A DNA stretch of 64,000 bases, from NCBI RefSeq assembly GCF_023243075.1, contig NZ_JALKFZ020000031.1:57857-121856 (forward strand), given 5' to 3'. The position numbers and the translations under genes are program-made. The notes below the pieces were generated by a model that saw nothing but the letters and a program-made list of their open reading frames with translations, did no database searches and was not told the origin of the DNA. Positions 30,826 through 39,124 of the stretch are shown piece by piece. Each line of letters begins with the position of its first letter. Positions within the stretch are counted from its first letter, which is position 1. This stretch comes from Frankia sp. AiPa1. GTDB taxonomy: Bacteria > Actinomycetota > Actinomycetes > Frankiales > Frankiaceae.

Positions 30826-32901
30826 TCAGGGGGACGTGCTCCGTCGGGCTGGTTCGGCATGCTGTTGCCGGGACTGGCGGGGAATCAGCGCCGCGCCGGA
30901 TGCCGGAGCCGGATCAGGCATCGCCTCCTGAGCGGTTCCCGGGGCCTGCGGCGGCGACCCGCGTCTCGGCTCCGGGTCCGCCTCGGGCCCGCCGACCTGG
31001 GCGGGGATGGCGGTGGCGGGGTGGACCGGGGGGGCGGGCTGGGCGGCGGGGGAGGTGGCCACCTCGATGAGGTCGGCGAGGACCTGGGCGGGGGGTGCCC
31101 AGGGGTCCAGGGCGAGGGCCGTGGTCGGATCCAGGGCGGGGACGTCCACATGCGAGATGAGCGGATGGCACGGCCGACGGTCGGACTCGCCGTCGCCGAG
31201 GAGCTCCTCGTGCAGTTTCTCACCGGCGACCAGCCCGGTGTAGATGATGTCCACCGGCCGTGGCTCGCGAGCGGCCAGGCGTCGGGCGACGTCGGCGATG
31301 CGTACCGGCTCGCCCATGTCGAGCACGAGCGCCTCCCCGGGCGCGCCGAACGCGCCGGCCTGCAGGACGAGCTGAACGGCCTCGGGGATCGTCATGAAGT
31401 AACGGGTGACGTCGGGATGGGTGACGGTGAGCGGTCCGCCGGCGGCGAGCTGGCCGGCGAAGACCGTCAGTACGGAGCCGTTGCTGCCCAGCACGTTGCC
31501 GAATCGGACGCTGACGAACGTCCCGGCCGCCTCATCGGCGACGTGCGCGGTGAGCCGCTCGGTGATCCGCTTGGAGTAGCCCAGGGCGCTTGCGGGATTG
31601 GCCGCCTTGTCGGTGGAGATGTTCACCAGGCGGTCGACGCCACAGGCCGCGGCCGTGCGCAGGATGGTCAGCGTGCCCCAGACATTGGTCTGCACGGACT
31701 CGCCCGGGAAGCGTTCGAGCAGGGGCAGGTGCTTGAGGGCCGCGGCGTGGAAGACGACCTGCGGGCGCCGCTGCTCGAACAGGTTGGTCATCAGGTCGAC
31801 GTCGCGGATGTCACCGAGCACGATCGACTCGTCGTCGAGCATCGCCTGCCCGGAGATCGACAGCTGGACGGCTCGAAGCGCTGACTCGTCCCGGTCGAGC
31901 ATGATGAGCTCCGCCGGGGCAAACGCGGCGATCTGCCGGCACAGCTCCGAGCCGATGGAGCCGCCGGCACCGGTGACCAGCACGCGGCGCCCGCTCAGGT
32001 AACTCGCGGCGGCGGTCATGTCAGTGGAGATCTGACGCCGGCCGAGCAGGTCGGCAAGGTCGAGGTCGCGGATGTCGCCGACGCCGACCCGTCCGTCGAT
32101 GAGGTCGCCCACTCGAGGCACGACCTTCACGGCAAGCCCGGCCTCCTCGGCGATTCCGGTGATCTCCCGGAGCAGGGCCGCGTTCGCGCTGGGAATGGCC
32201 ACCAGCAGCGTGCGGGCGCCGCTGGCGGCCGCGGCGGGGGCGATCGCCTGCCGTCCGCCGCGGACCGGGACGCCGAACAGGCGCAGATTGTGCAGCTTGG
32301 GGTCGTCGTCGAGCAGGGCGACCGGATAGTAGGGACTGTCCACGGTGCGCAGCATCGCCGCGAGGATGCTCTCGCCTCCCTGCCCGGCACCGAAGACGAG
32401 CAGGGGCTCGGCGCGGGCCCGGTCGGGGCGGCGCAGCTGTTCCTCGACGAGACGCCACGAGTAGCGCACCCCGAACATCACCACCAGGGTCACCGTGCCG
32501 CCCAGGGGCGGGACGCTCAGCGGTATCGGCCGGGGCGAGCCGAACGCGGCGATGACGACGAGTACTCCGACGATCGTCAGGACCACCGCGACGAGCAGGC
32601 CGAGGACCTCCTCGAACCCGCCGAAGCGGTAGCGCCCCAGGTAGAGGTGCAGGGCCGTGCCGAGGAAGTGGAGCAGGCAGACCGCGAGTGCGCAGATCAC
32701 CCAGAAGTTGAGGCTGGACAGGGCGCCGAGGGTGCGGTCGAACCGGCCGATCTGCGCCGCGGTGAGTCCGAGGACCATCGCCAGGCTGTCGAGGGTGATC
32801 TGCAACCCGACCCGCTTACGCAGGTCGAGGCGCGACACGCGCCGGGCCAGGTGTGCCGTCCACCGGCCATCCACCGTGACGTCTACTCTACGTCTCCACA
32901 T
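30826..32901 (-). CDS. CapD/FlaA1-family membrane nucleotide-sugar dehydratase/epimerase
   Basis: 691 aa. Four N-terminal transmembrane helices (about 28-135) come first, then a CoA-binding-like Rossmann domain with VFGAGQGGES. The catalytic SDR domain has TGAGGSIGSEL, the STDKAANP motif and a GYSKR motif (Tyr and Lys present). FlaA1/PglF/CapD enzymes make the first modified sugar (often UDP-GlcNAc 4,6-dehydration) for surface glycans. The last 80 residues are Pro/Ala-rich and variable. It is divergent from the Wzz/BY-kinase gene across an AT-rich gap. Confidence 0.92.
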   Translation of the reverse strand: MWRRRVDVTVDGRWTAHLARRVSRLDLRKRVGLQITLDSLAMVLGLTAAQIGRFDRTLGALSSLNFWVICALAVCLLHFLGTALHLYLGRYRFGGFEEVLGLLVAVVLTIVGVLVVIAAFGSPRPIPLSVPPLGGTVTLVVMFGVRYSWRLVEEQLRRPDRARAEPLLVFGAGQGGESILAAMLRTVDSPYYPVALLDDDPKLHNLRLFGVPVRGGRQAIAPAAAASGARTLLVAIPSANAALLREITGIAEEAGLAVKVVPRVGDLIDGRVGVGDIRDLDLADLLGRRQISTDMTAAASYLSGRRVLVTGAGGSIGSELCRQIAAFAPAELIMLDRDESALRAVQLSISGQAMLDDESIVLGDIRDVDLMTNLFEQRRPQVVFHAAALKHLPLLERFPGESVQTNVWGTLTILRTAAACGVDRLVNISTDKAANPASALGYSKRITERLTAHVADEAAGTFVSVRFGNVLGSNGSVLTVFAGQLAAGGPLTVTHPDVTRYFMTIPEAVQLVLQAGAFGAPGEALVLDMGEPVRIADVARRLAAREPRPVDIIYTGLVAGEKLHEELLGDGESDRRPCHPLISHVDVPALDPTTALALDPWAPPAQVLADLIEVATSPAAQPAPPVHPATAIPAQVGGPEADPEPRRGSPPQAPGTAQEAMPDPAPASGAALIPRQSRQQHAEPARRSTSP

Positions 32902-33018
32902 GAGGCCATAGAGTAAACGTAACGGAGAGTAAAATAATCGCTACCCATCAAGTATGTTGAGGTGGTCCTCGATGACAGCGGGTGGTCGGGATGTTCGTCC
33001 CGGGAGGGTGGTCGACGA

Positions 33019-35205
33019 GTGGAACTGCGCGACTATGTCCGCGTCCTTCGCCGCAGCTGGATGCTGATACTCGCCGTCGTGGCGCTCGGTGGTGGACTCG
33101 CCGGTGTTCTGACATGGCGCTCGGTGAAGGTGTACGCCGCATCGGTGACCATGGTCGTCTCCTCGCCGGACAACGCCGAGGGCGCCGCGTCCGCCTACCA
33201 GGGCAGCCTGCTGTCCCAGCAGCGGGTCAAGTCCTATGCCAACCTGGTGGCCAGCGATCGGGTGGCTGCCGCGGTCATCACCACGCTGCACCTGCGCACC
33301 ACGCCGGAGGAGCTGCGTAAGAAGATCACCGCGGCGGCGGTGCCGGACACGGTGTTGCTCAAGGCCACCGTGCGGGACCGGGACCCGCGCCTGGCCCGGT
33401 CGATCGCGAACGCCGTGGGTGAGCAGTTCTCGAAGGCCGTCTCCCAGATCGAGGCGCCCCCCGAGGAGGATCGGCCGCCGACGGTGCGGGTGAGAGTCTG
33501 GGAGCGGCCGAAGCAGCCCACCTCGCCCGTGTCGCCGCAGCCCACCCGCAACTACGCGCTGGGCATCCTGCTCGGTCTGATCCTCGGCATCGGCACGGCC
33601 GTGCTGCGCTTCCGCCTGGATACCAGCCTCACCGGCCAGGAGGACGCGCGCGAGGCCACCGATCTGCCGAACCTCGCAATGATCATCTTTGATGCGGACA
33701 CGGTCCAGCATCCGCTGATCACCAGTGCCCGGCCGCACTCTGCCCGGGCCGAGGCCTTCCGCCAGCTGCGGACCAACCTGCAGTTCGTCGACGTCGACGC
33801 CGACCCGCGCTCGATCATCGTCAGCAGTGCGGTGCCCGGAGAGGGCAAGACCACGACCGTCTGCAACCTGGCGATCAGCCTGGCGCAGAGCGGCCACCGG
33901 GTCTGCCTGATCGAGGGCGACCTGCGTCGCCCGTCCTTCGCGGCCTACCTCGGCGTCGAGTCGGCGGCGGGACTGACCTCCGTGCTCATCGGCGCTGCCG
34001 ACCTGGACGACGTGCTGCAGCCGTGGGGTGAGGGCCGGGTCGGCTCCGGGCGGATCGAGGTGCTCGCCTCCGGCCCGGTCCCACCCAACCCCAGCGAGCT
34101 GCTGGGCTCGCGCAACATGGCCGACCTGCTCGACGTCCTGCACGCCCGGTTCGACTTCGTGCTCATCGACGCGCCACCGCTGCTGCCCGTCACCGACGCC
34201 GCGGTGCTCGCCAGCCGCGCCGACGGTGTCCTGCTGGTCGCCCGGATCGGTAAGACCCGCCGCGAGCAACTGCGCCGAGCCGCCGACGCGCTGCGCGCCG
34301 TCGACGCGCGGATGGTCGGCACCGTCCTCAACATGGTCCCGGCCAAGGGCCCGGACGCCTACTACTACGGCCAGTACAGCAGCTACGCTCCGCACGGCCG
34401 GCATACCCGGGGTGCCGAGCGGGCCCGCGCGCGGCGGGACGCCGCCACGGACGCGGGCATCCGCCCAACCCGGCCGGCCCGCTACGCGCCCACCGTCCTG
34501 GGCGGTGACGCGGAGATCGTCCCGGCTCGGAGCGAACCCGCCCGGGCCGATCACTTCGGGGCGGCCAGGGACGCTCTGCCTGCCAGGGATGGCCTGCCTG
34601 CCAGGGACGCTCTGCCTGCCAGGGATGGCCTGCCTGCCAGGGATGGCCTGTCCACCGACGGACCTTTGCCCACGGACGAGCCTCTCGCCACTGACGTCGG
34701 CCTCAGCGACGAGGAGTTCACGGAGGTGGAGACGGAGCTCGGGGCCGACGACGGCGAGCTGGTCGACACAGCCACCGTCACCTCCGACGGCGGCCAGCCC
34801 GGCCCCGGGCGCGAGGCGGCCGGCCTGGGGCGCCACGTCGATGACCGGGCCGGGGTGGGCGGGCGCCGTAGCGCGGCGGGCGCCGTGGCGGTGCCGTCGG
34901 CGCGGGAGCCGATCGAGGCCGAGCGCCCGCGGGGGGCCGGCACCAGCCGGGCATCGGCGAAGGTGGCTCCGGGCGGACGGTCGAGGCTCGGGGGGCGGCG
35001 CGGTGATCGGGCGCGGGCGAGTACGGACGAGCTGGATTCGGGCGGCGATGCGCGCGCGCGGACGACGGACGACGCCGGCGTGGACCCGGACAAGCGGCCG
35101 ACCGGCGGCGGTGCAGATGGCGGCGCAGGCGGTGACGGACGGTCCCCGCATCCTGGCGCGGCGGTCGGTGGGCGGGACAGCGCCCGCCCACCGTCCCCTC
35201 GGTGA
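33019..35205 (+). CDS. Wzz-type chain-length regulator fused to a BY-kinase
   Basis: 728 aa from GTG 33019 (GGGAGG upstream). An N-terminal Wzz domain has helices at about 14-33 and 180-196. The cytoplasmic BY-kinase domain has Walker A PGEGKTTT (273-280), Walker A' CLIEGDLRRP (296-305) and Walker B LIDAPPLLP (382-390), followed by a tyrosine cluster (Y448-450, Y453, Y456). Such proteins control length and export of extracellular polysaccharide by cycles of tyrosine autophosphorylation. Most homologues end near the Tyr cluster. This one continues another 270 residues with an 18-bp-encoded ARDGLP/ARDALP repeat and disordered acidic/Arg-rich sequence. It overlaps the DUF4012 gene by four bases (GTGA). 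Confidence 0.93.
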   Translation: MELRDYVRVLRRSWMLILAVVALGGGLAGVLTWRSVKVYAASVTMVVSSPDNAEGAASAYQGSLLSQQRVKSYANLVASDRVAAAVITTLHLRTTPEELRKKITAAAVPDTVLLKATVRDRDPRLARSIANAVGEQFSKAVSQIEAPPEEDRPPTVRVRVWERPKQPTSPVSPQPTRNYALGILLGLILGIGTAVLRFRLDTSLTGQEDAREATDLPNLAMIIFDADTVQHPLITSARPHSARAEAFRQLRTNLQFVDVDADPRSIIVSSAVPGEGKTTTVCNLAISLAQSGHRVCLIEGDLRRPSFAAYLGVESAAGLTSVLIGAADLDDVLQPWGEGRVGSGRIEVLASGPVPPNPSELLGSRNMADLLDVLHARFDFVLIDAPPLLPVTDAAVLASRADGVLLVARIGKTRREQLRRAADALRAVDARMVGTVLNMVPAKGPDAYYYGQYSSYAPHGRHTRGAERARARRDAATDAGIRPTRPARYAPTVLGGDAEIVPARSEPARADHFGAARDALPARDGLPARDALPARDGLPARDGLSTDGPLPTDEPLATDVGLSDEEFTEVETELGADDGELVDTATVTSDGGQPGPGREAAGLGRHVDDRAGVGGRRSAAGAVAVPSAREPIEAERPRGAGTSRASAKVAPGGRSRLGGRRGDRARASTDELDSGGDARARTTDDAGVDPDKRPTGGGADGGAGGDGRSPHPGAAVGGRDSARPPSPR
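34564..34650 (+). repeat. 18-bp coding minisatellite in the BY-kinase tail
   Basis: Units of the type CTGCCTGCCAGGGATGGC and CTGCCAGGGACGCT repeat about five times in frame (PARDGL/PARDAL). Confidence 0.85.
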
Positions 35206-37469
35206 CGGCGCAGGAATCGGGGGGAACAGACCAGTCCACGACCGCACCGGAAGCTGACCCGCACGTCACAGACCCGCACGTCACAGATCCGCACGTCACA
35301 GATTCGGATTTCACAGATTCGGATGGCGAGGTCAGGTCGTCCGTCGACCCGGCCGTGCCCACTGATCCGGCCGCGCCGACCGACGTGACCGCCCTCACCC
35401 ATCTGACCGGGTCCACCGGCTCGGCCGCACTCACCGACCGGGACGTGACCCGTCTCATCCCGCGTCAACCGTCCGCGGAGCGCAGCGCTCAGGGCGACAT
35501 CAGCCTGGACGGCGTTGTGAGTCGCAGGGGCGGTGCGGGCCGGGATGGCGGTGCGGGCCGGGATGGCAGTGCGGGCCGGGATGGCAGTGATGACCGGCAG
35601 GGTGATGGCGGCGGGGCGGCCGATGCGACGGCGGCCGGAGCTGCCGAGGGCTGGGGGCATCGGCACCGGCAGCTGGTGGGGAGCGCCGCCGCTCTGGTGG
35701 TCGTGGTCGCGGGCCTGGTCGGTTGGGTGGCGGTGCACGCGCTGCTGGCCCGCGAGCAGCTCGACCAGGCGCGTTCGCGCATCGCCGTGCTCCAGCGACA
35801 GGTGCTGACCGGAGACATCCCGGCGCAGGCGGAGCTGCGTGCCCAGGTCGCGGCGATCGGTACGCGGGCCCGGTCCGCTCGGTCACTGACGGCCGACCCT
35901 GTGTGGTCGGTGTTCGGGCACCTGCCCTGGGCGGGCTGCCCGCTGCGCTCGGCGTCGGTCCTGGCACGGGCGTTCGGCACTATGACGGACACCGGCCTGC
36001 CGGCCGTGGCCGATCTGGGTGATGGCCTTAACCCGGCCCGGCTGCGGCACCAGCTGACCATCAATGTGAACGCGCTGGCTGGGGCGCGTGCGCCGGCGCA
36101 GCGCGCCGCGGCCGCGCTCGATGCGCTGCGGGCGGCGGCGCAGGCAGCCCCGGACTGCGGGTGGATCGGCCGGGTCACCGGCGTCAGCGCGGCCCGCGCG
36201 GAAGTCGTGGACCGCGGGGAACGCCTCGCGGGGGCGCTGGACACCGTGAGCCTGGCGGCACGGATCGGCCCGGGGATGCTCGGCGCCGACCGGCCGCGGC
36301 GCTACCTGCTGATCGTGCAGAACCCGGCCGAGTCCCGGGCGAACGGCGGGATCATCGGCGGGTTCGGTCTCCTTACGGCGCAGGGCGGGCAGCTGACGCT
36401 GAGTGGCATCTCGGGGAACGGTTCGCTGCCGGGCGGGCCGACCCAGGCGAGTCCGGTCCTTGCCTTGAACGGCTCGTTCGCGGCGCGCTACGGAGCGTTC
36501 TGGCCGGACCGGGTGTGGGCGAACGCGAACCTGACCCCGGACTACCCGACCGCCGGGCGGCTCTACACCGGCCTGTACAAGGCCGGAACGGGCGTCAAGG
36601 TGGACGGCACGATCAGTCTCGACCCGACGGCGCTGGCCTACCTGCTGAGGGCAAGCCGGTCGGCAGTGCTTCCGGATGGCCAGGTAGTAACCGCGGGTAA
36701 CCTCGTCGATCTGGTCGAGTCGAAGGCGTATGCGACCATCCCGACCGTCGCCGGCCGCGACCGGTTCTTCGCTGAGGTCGGTCAGGCCGCCTATGCCGCG
36801 GTCGAATCCGGCAGCGGTAACACGACGAAGCTGCTCAGCGCCTTGACACAGGCAGCCCAGGAAGGGCGTCTGCTGGTGTCAAGCAACCACGCCGATGAAC
36901 AGGACGCGCTTTCTGGAACGGCGTTGGGTGGCGCGCTCCCGACCGGCAACGAGCCCTACCTTGCTGTGGTCACGCAGAATGCGGCGGCGAGCAAGCTTGA
37001 CTACTGGCTGCGACGGCGGGTCAGCTATCAGGTTCGGCCTATGCCGGGCGGCGCCGGCGCCGTGACGATCGTGGTCAAGCTGACCAACACCGCCCCGGAC
37101 GGGCTGTCGGCCTACGTCCGCAACCGGGGAGACGAGGAGAACTCCGACGGCAATCCCCTCGCGCAGAACAACATCTGGCTGTCGATCTACACCGGTCGCG
37201 GCAGCCTGTTCGCCGGTGCCCGGCTCGACGGCCACTACATCGCCATGGATGCCGGCACCGAGAACGGTCTGCCGGTCGTCTCCACCTATCTGACCCTCGA
37301 TCGCGGTCAGACCCGCACTCTCGTGCTCAAGGTGCTCGAGCCGCACGCCGAACCGGTGGTCGCCGTCCGTCCGCAGCCGCTGCCCTTTCCCGAGCAGATT
37401 CTTGTCCAGGGGGTTCGGGTCGCCCCCCCGTGGTCACGTAGAGCTATCGATCGGCGCCAGGGGTCGTAG
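35202..37469 (+). CDS. DUF4012-domain membrane protein
   Basis: 755 aa. A long hydrophilic, repeat-rich cytoplasmic N-terminus (1-155) includes DPHVT repeats (19-33) and GRDG repeats (110-130). A single transmembrane helix (about 159-181) is followed by an extracellular DUF4012 domain containing RYLLIVQNPAESRANGG and IIGGFGLLTAQGGQL, the family signature. Function is not established, but DUF4012 genes usually sit beside polysaccharide export genes, as here. GTG 35202 overlaps the BY-kinase stop. It is probably co-transcribed with that gene and perhaps with the LPXTG gene 82 bases downstream. Confidence 0.88.
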   Translation: MTAQESGGTDQSTTAPEADPHVTDPHVTDPHVTDSDFTDSDGEVRSSVDPAVPTDPAAPTDVTALTHLTGSTGSAALTDRDVTRLIPRQPSAERSAQGDISLDGVVSRRGGAGRDGGAGRDGSAGRDGSDDRQGDGGGAADATAAGAAEGWGHRHRQLVGSAAALVVVVAGLVGWVAVHALLAREQLDQARSRIAVLQRQVLTGDIPAQAELRAQVAAIGTRARSARSLTADPVWSVFGHLPWAGCPLRSASVLARAFGTMTDTGLPAVADLGDGLNPARLRHQLTINVNALAGARAPAQRAAAALDALRAAAQAAPDCGWIGRVTGVSAARAEVVDRGERLAGALDTVSLAARIGPGMLGADRPRRYLLIVQNPAESRANGGIIGGFGLLTAQGGQLTLSGISGNGSLPGGPTQASPVLALNGSFAARYGAFWPDRVWANANLTPDYPTAGRLYTGLYKAGTGVKVDGTISLDPTALAYLLRASRSAVLPDGQVVTAGNLVDLVESKAYATIPTVAGRDRFFAEVGQAAYAAVESGSGNTTKLLSALTQAAQEGRLLVSSNHADEQDALSGTALGGALPTGNEPYLAVVTQNAAASKLDYWLRRRVSYQVRPMPGGAGAVTIVVKLTNTAPDGLSAYVRNRGDEENSDGNPLAQNNIWLSIYTGRGSLFAGARLDGHYIAMDAGTENGLPVVSTYLTLDRGQTRTLVLKVLEPHAEPVVAVRPQPLPFPEQILVQGVRVAPPWSRRAIDRRQGS
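35256..35324 (+). repeat. 15-bp coding minisatellite (DPHVT / SDFTD units)
   Basis: GACCCGCACGTCACA and variants (GATTCGGATTTCACA) repeat about four and a half times in frame. Confidence 0.85.
35533..35586 (+). repeat. 18-bp coding minisatellite (three exact-size units)
   Basis: GTGCGGGCCGGGATGGC(G/A) is present three times in tandem, encoding AGRDG-type repeats. Confidence 0.85.
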
Positions 37470-37551
37470 ACACGGAGAGTAGCCATGGGTACTCTCCGTG
37501 ACATCACTCGTTCATCTACTTGGCGTGATCATCTGCAGGGAGAGTGCCTGT

Positions 37552-38985
37552 ATGAAGTTCCGACCCCTCGGAGTCGCAGTGCTGGCCGGCGGCACGCTCG
37601 CCACCCTGGCGGCGCCTCCGGCAATTGCTCTCGACACACCCGTCGTCAATCCACCGAACATCGACCTCCCCGCCGTCGGTCCGCCTGGCGGTCCGGATCT
37701 GCCTACTGATCCCGGCGGGCCGGGTCAGCCCGGCGGTCGGGGTGGCCCCGGTTGGCCTGACCGGACCCACAAGCCGATCTTCGATAAGTCAATTTTCGAC
37801 AAGCCGATCTTCAGGGACGACAAGCCGGGCCATCCGGGCTACCCCGGTGACCCCGGTGACCCCGATGACCCTGGTGATCCGGGTGACCCCGGTGACCCCG
37901 GTGATCCGGGTGACCCCGGTGATCCGGGTGATCCGGGCACGCCCTATCCGCCGTCCGCGAGCAGCGAGCCGATCGGGGCCGGCGGGTCGATCGGGGCCGG
38001 CGGGTCGATCGGGACTGGTTCCGTCAGCAAGTCCGTGGTGCTCGCTGGTGAGAGCATCATCTTCAGCGGTGGCGGTTTCGTGCCGGGCAGCATCGTTGGG
38101 ATCACTATCAACGGTGAACCGCGGGGTAGGGCGATCGTGGGCCGCCGTGGCATCTTCAGCCTGCCGTTGAACCTTCCCATCGCCGGCCAGCAGAATCTGG
38201 CGGCCAGTGGCAGGGGCCTGCACGGCTACCGCATCGTCAACGACTCGGTCACCGCCATCGGCTTCGGCAAGGACGGCATCGAAGGCCTGCCGTTCGACCC
38301 GGGCTGGGTCGCCAACTTCATCGGCACCTTCCTCGACAAGGACGGCAGGCACCACCACCGTCACGACGACGATTCTGATGGCGGTGTCGGCGACGAGGGC
38401 TGCTTCGGCGGCTTCGCCGACAAGAACGGCAGGAACGGCAAGGACATCAAGGATGTCAAGGACGACCGGGACAGCAGGGATTTCAAAGACGACCGGGACA
38501 GCAGGGATTTCAAAGATGGCCGGGACAGCAGGGATTTCAAAGATGGCCGGGACAGCAGGGATTTCAGGGATGGCCGGGATGGCCTGAGGGAGCCGCAGGC
38601 CGCGGCCTTGGATGACGACAAATCGGGCCACAGGGACGGCCACAACGACGGCGACAGGGGCGACGACTGGTTCGCCGACAAGGACAACGACCACGGCGAC
38701 AGGGACCGCGGCGACAAGGACCGGCACCACGGTCCGACCTGTGTGGCGGCCGGGCTTGGTGTCGGTGTGTTCGGCGCCGGCGCCGGTGCCGGAGCCGGAA
38801 CCGGACTCGGCGCCGGTGCCGCTACTCCCGGCGGCGGCGCCCTGCCCTTCACCGGTGTCCAGACCGGGGCCATGGCCTCGATCGCCGTCACCCTGCTCGG
38901 CGGCGGTGTGCTGCTGCGGGTCGCCGCCCGTCGGCGGCGGACCACGGTTGCCGTCCCCAGCGCTGTCACCCGCACCGAGGCCTGA
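37552..38985 (+). CDS. LPXTG cell-wall-anchored protein with collagen-like and D/R/F/K repeats
   Basis: 477 aa surface protein. A signal peptide (about 1-27, ending near AIALDTP) is followed by a Pro/Gly-rich region and about a dozen GDPGDP collagen-like triplets. An IPT-like β-domain (around 160-225: SVVLAGESIIFSGGGF) comes next, then five DSRDFKDGR nonapeptides and a His/Asp-rich stretch. The sorting signal is LPFTG (431-435), a hydrophobic helix and a Lys/Arg-rich tail (VAARRRR). A sortase would anchor it covalently to peptidoglycan; no sortase gene lies in the window. ATG 37552 is preceded by AGGGAGAG. It probably decorates hyphae or vesicles and lies directly after the polysaccharide genes. 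Confidence 0.88.
   Translation: MKFRPLGVAVLAGGTLATLAAPPAIALDTPVVNPPNIDLPAVGPPGGPDLPTDPGGPGQPGGRGGPGWPDRTHKPIFDKSIFDKPIFRDDKPGHPGYPGDPGDPDDPGDPGDPGDPGDPGDPGDPGDPGTPYPPSASSEPIGAGGSIGAGGSIGTGSVSKSVVLAGESIIFSGGGFVPGSIVGITINGEPRGRAIVGRRGIFSLPLNLPIAGQQNLAASGRGLHGYRIVNDSVTAIGFGKDGIEGLPFDPGWVANFIGTFLDKDGRHHHRHDDDSDGGVGDEGCFGGFADKNGRNGKDIKDVKDDRDSRDFKDDRDSRDFKDGRDSRDFKDGRDSRDFRDGRDGLREPQAAALDDDKSGHRDGHNDGDRGDDWFADKDNDHGDRDRGDKDRHHGPTCVAAGLGVGVFGAGAGAGAGTGLGAGAATPGGGALPFTGVQTGAMASIAVTLLGGGVLLRVAARRRRTTVAVPSAVTRTEA
37845..37940 (+). repeat. 9-bp collagen-like coding repeat
   Basis: About eleven near-exact copies of GACCCCGGT / GATCCGGGT, encoding Gly-Asp-Pro triplets. Confidence 0.9.
38461..38580 (+). 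repeat. 27-bp coding repeat (DSRDFKD(G/D)R nonapeptide)
   Basis: About four and a half units of 27 bp, the middle two nearly identical, lie inside the LPXTG protein gene. Confidence 0.88.
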
Positions 38986-39060
38986 TCCGGCGCCTCACCG
39001 CATCTCCTGACCCGGCAGTGCACCGTCGGTCAGCACTGACCGAATATCGGCTGACCACCA

Positions 39061-39099
39061 GGTGGCCGGCGCGGACCAGTACGACCCGCGCCGGCCACC
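39061..39099. terminator. Bidirectional terminator hairpin
   Basis: A 14-bp perfect inverted repeat (arms 39061-39074 and 39086-39099, 11-base loop) lies between the convergent LPXTG and flavoprotein genes. Confidence 0.75.
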
Positions 39100-39124
39100 A
39101 CCAGGCCCGGCCCGGCGGCAGATT

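Noticed and set aside
37845..38580. Dense repeats considered as a CRISPR array
   Set aside because: Units are short, contiguous, in frame and encode collagen-like and nonapeptide repeats; there are no unique spacers or cas genes.
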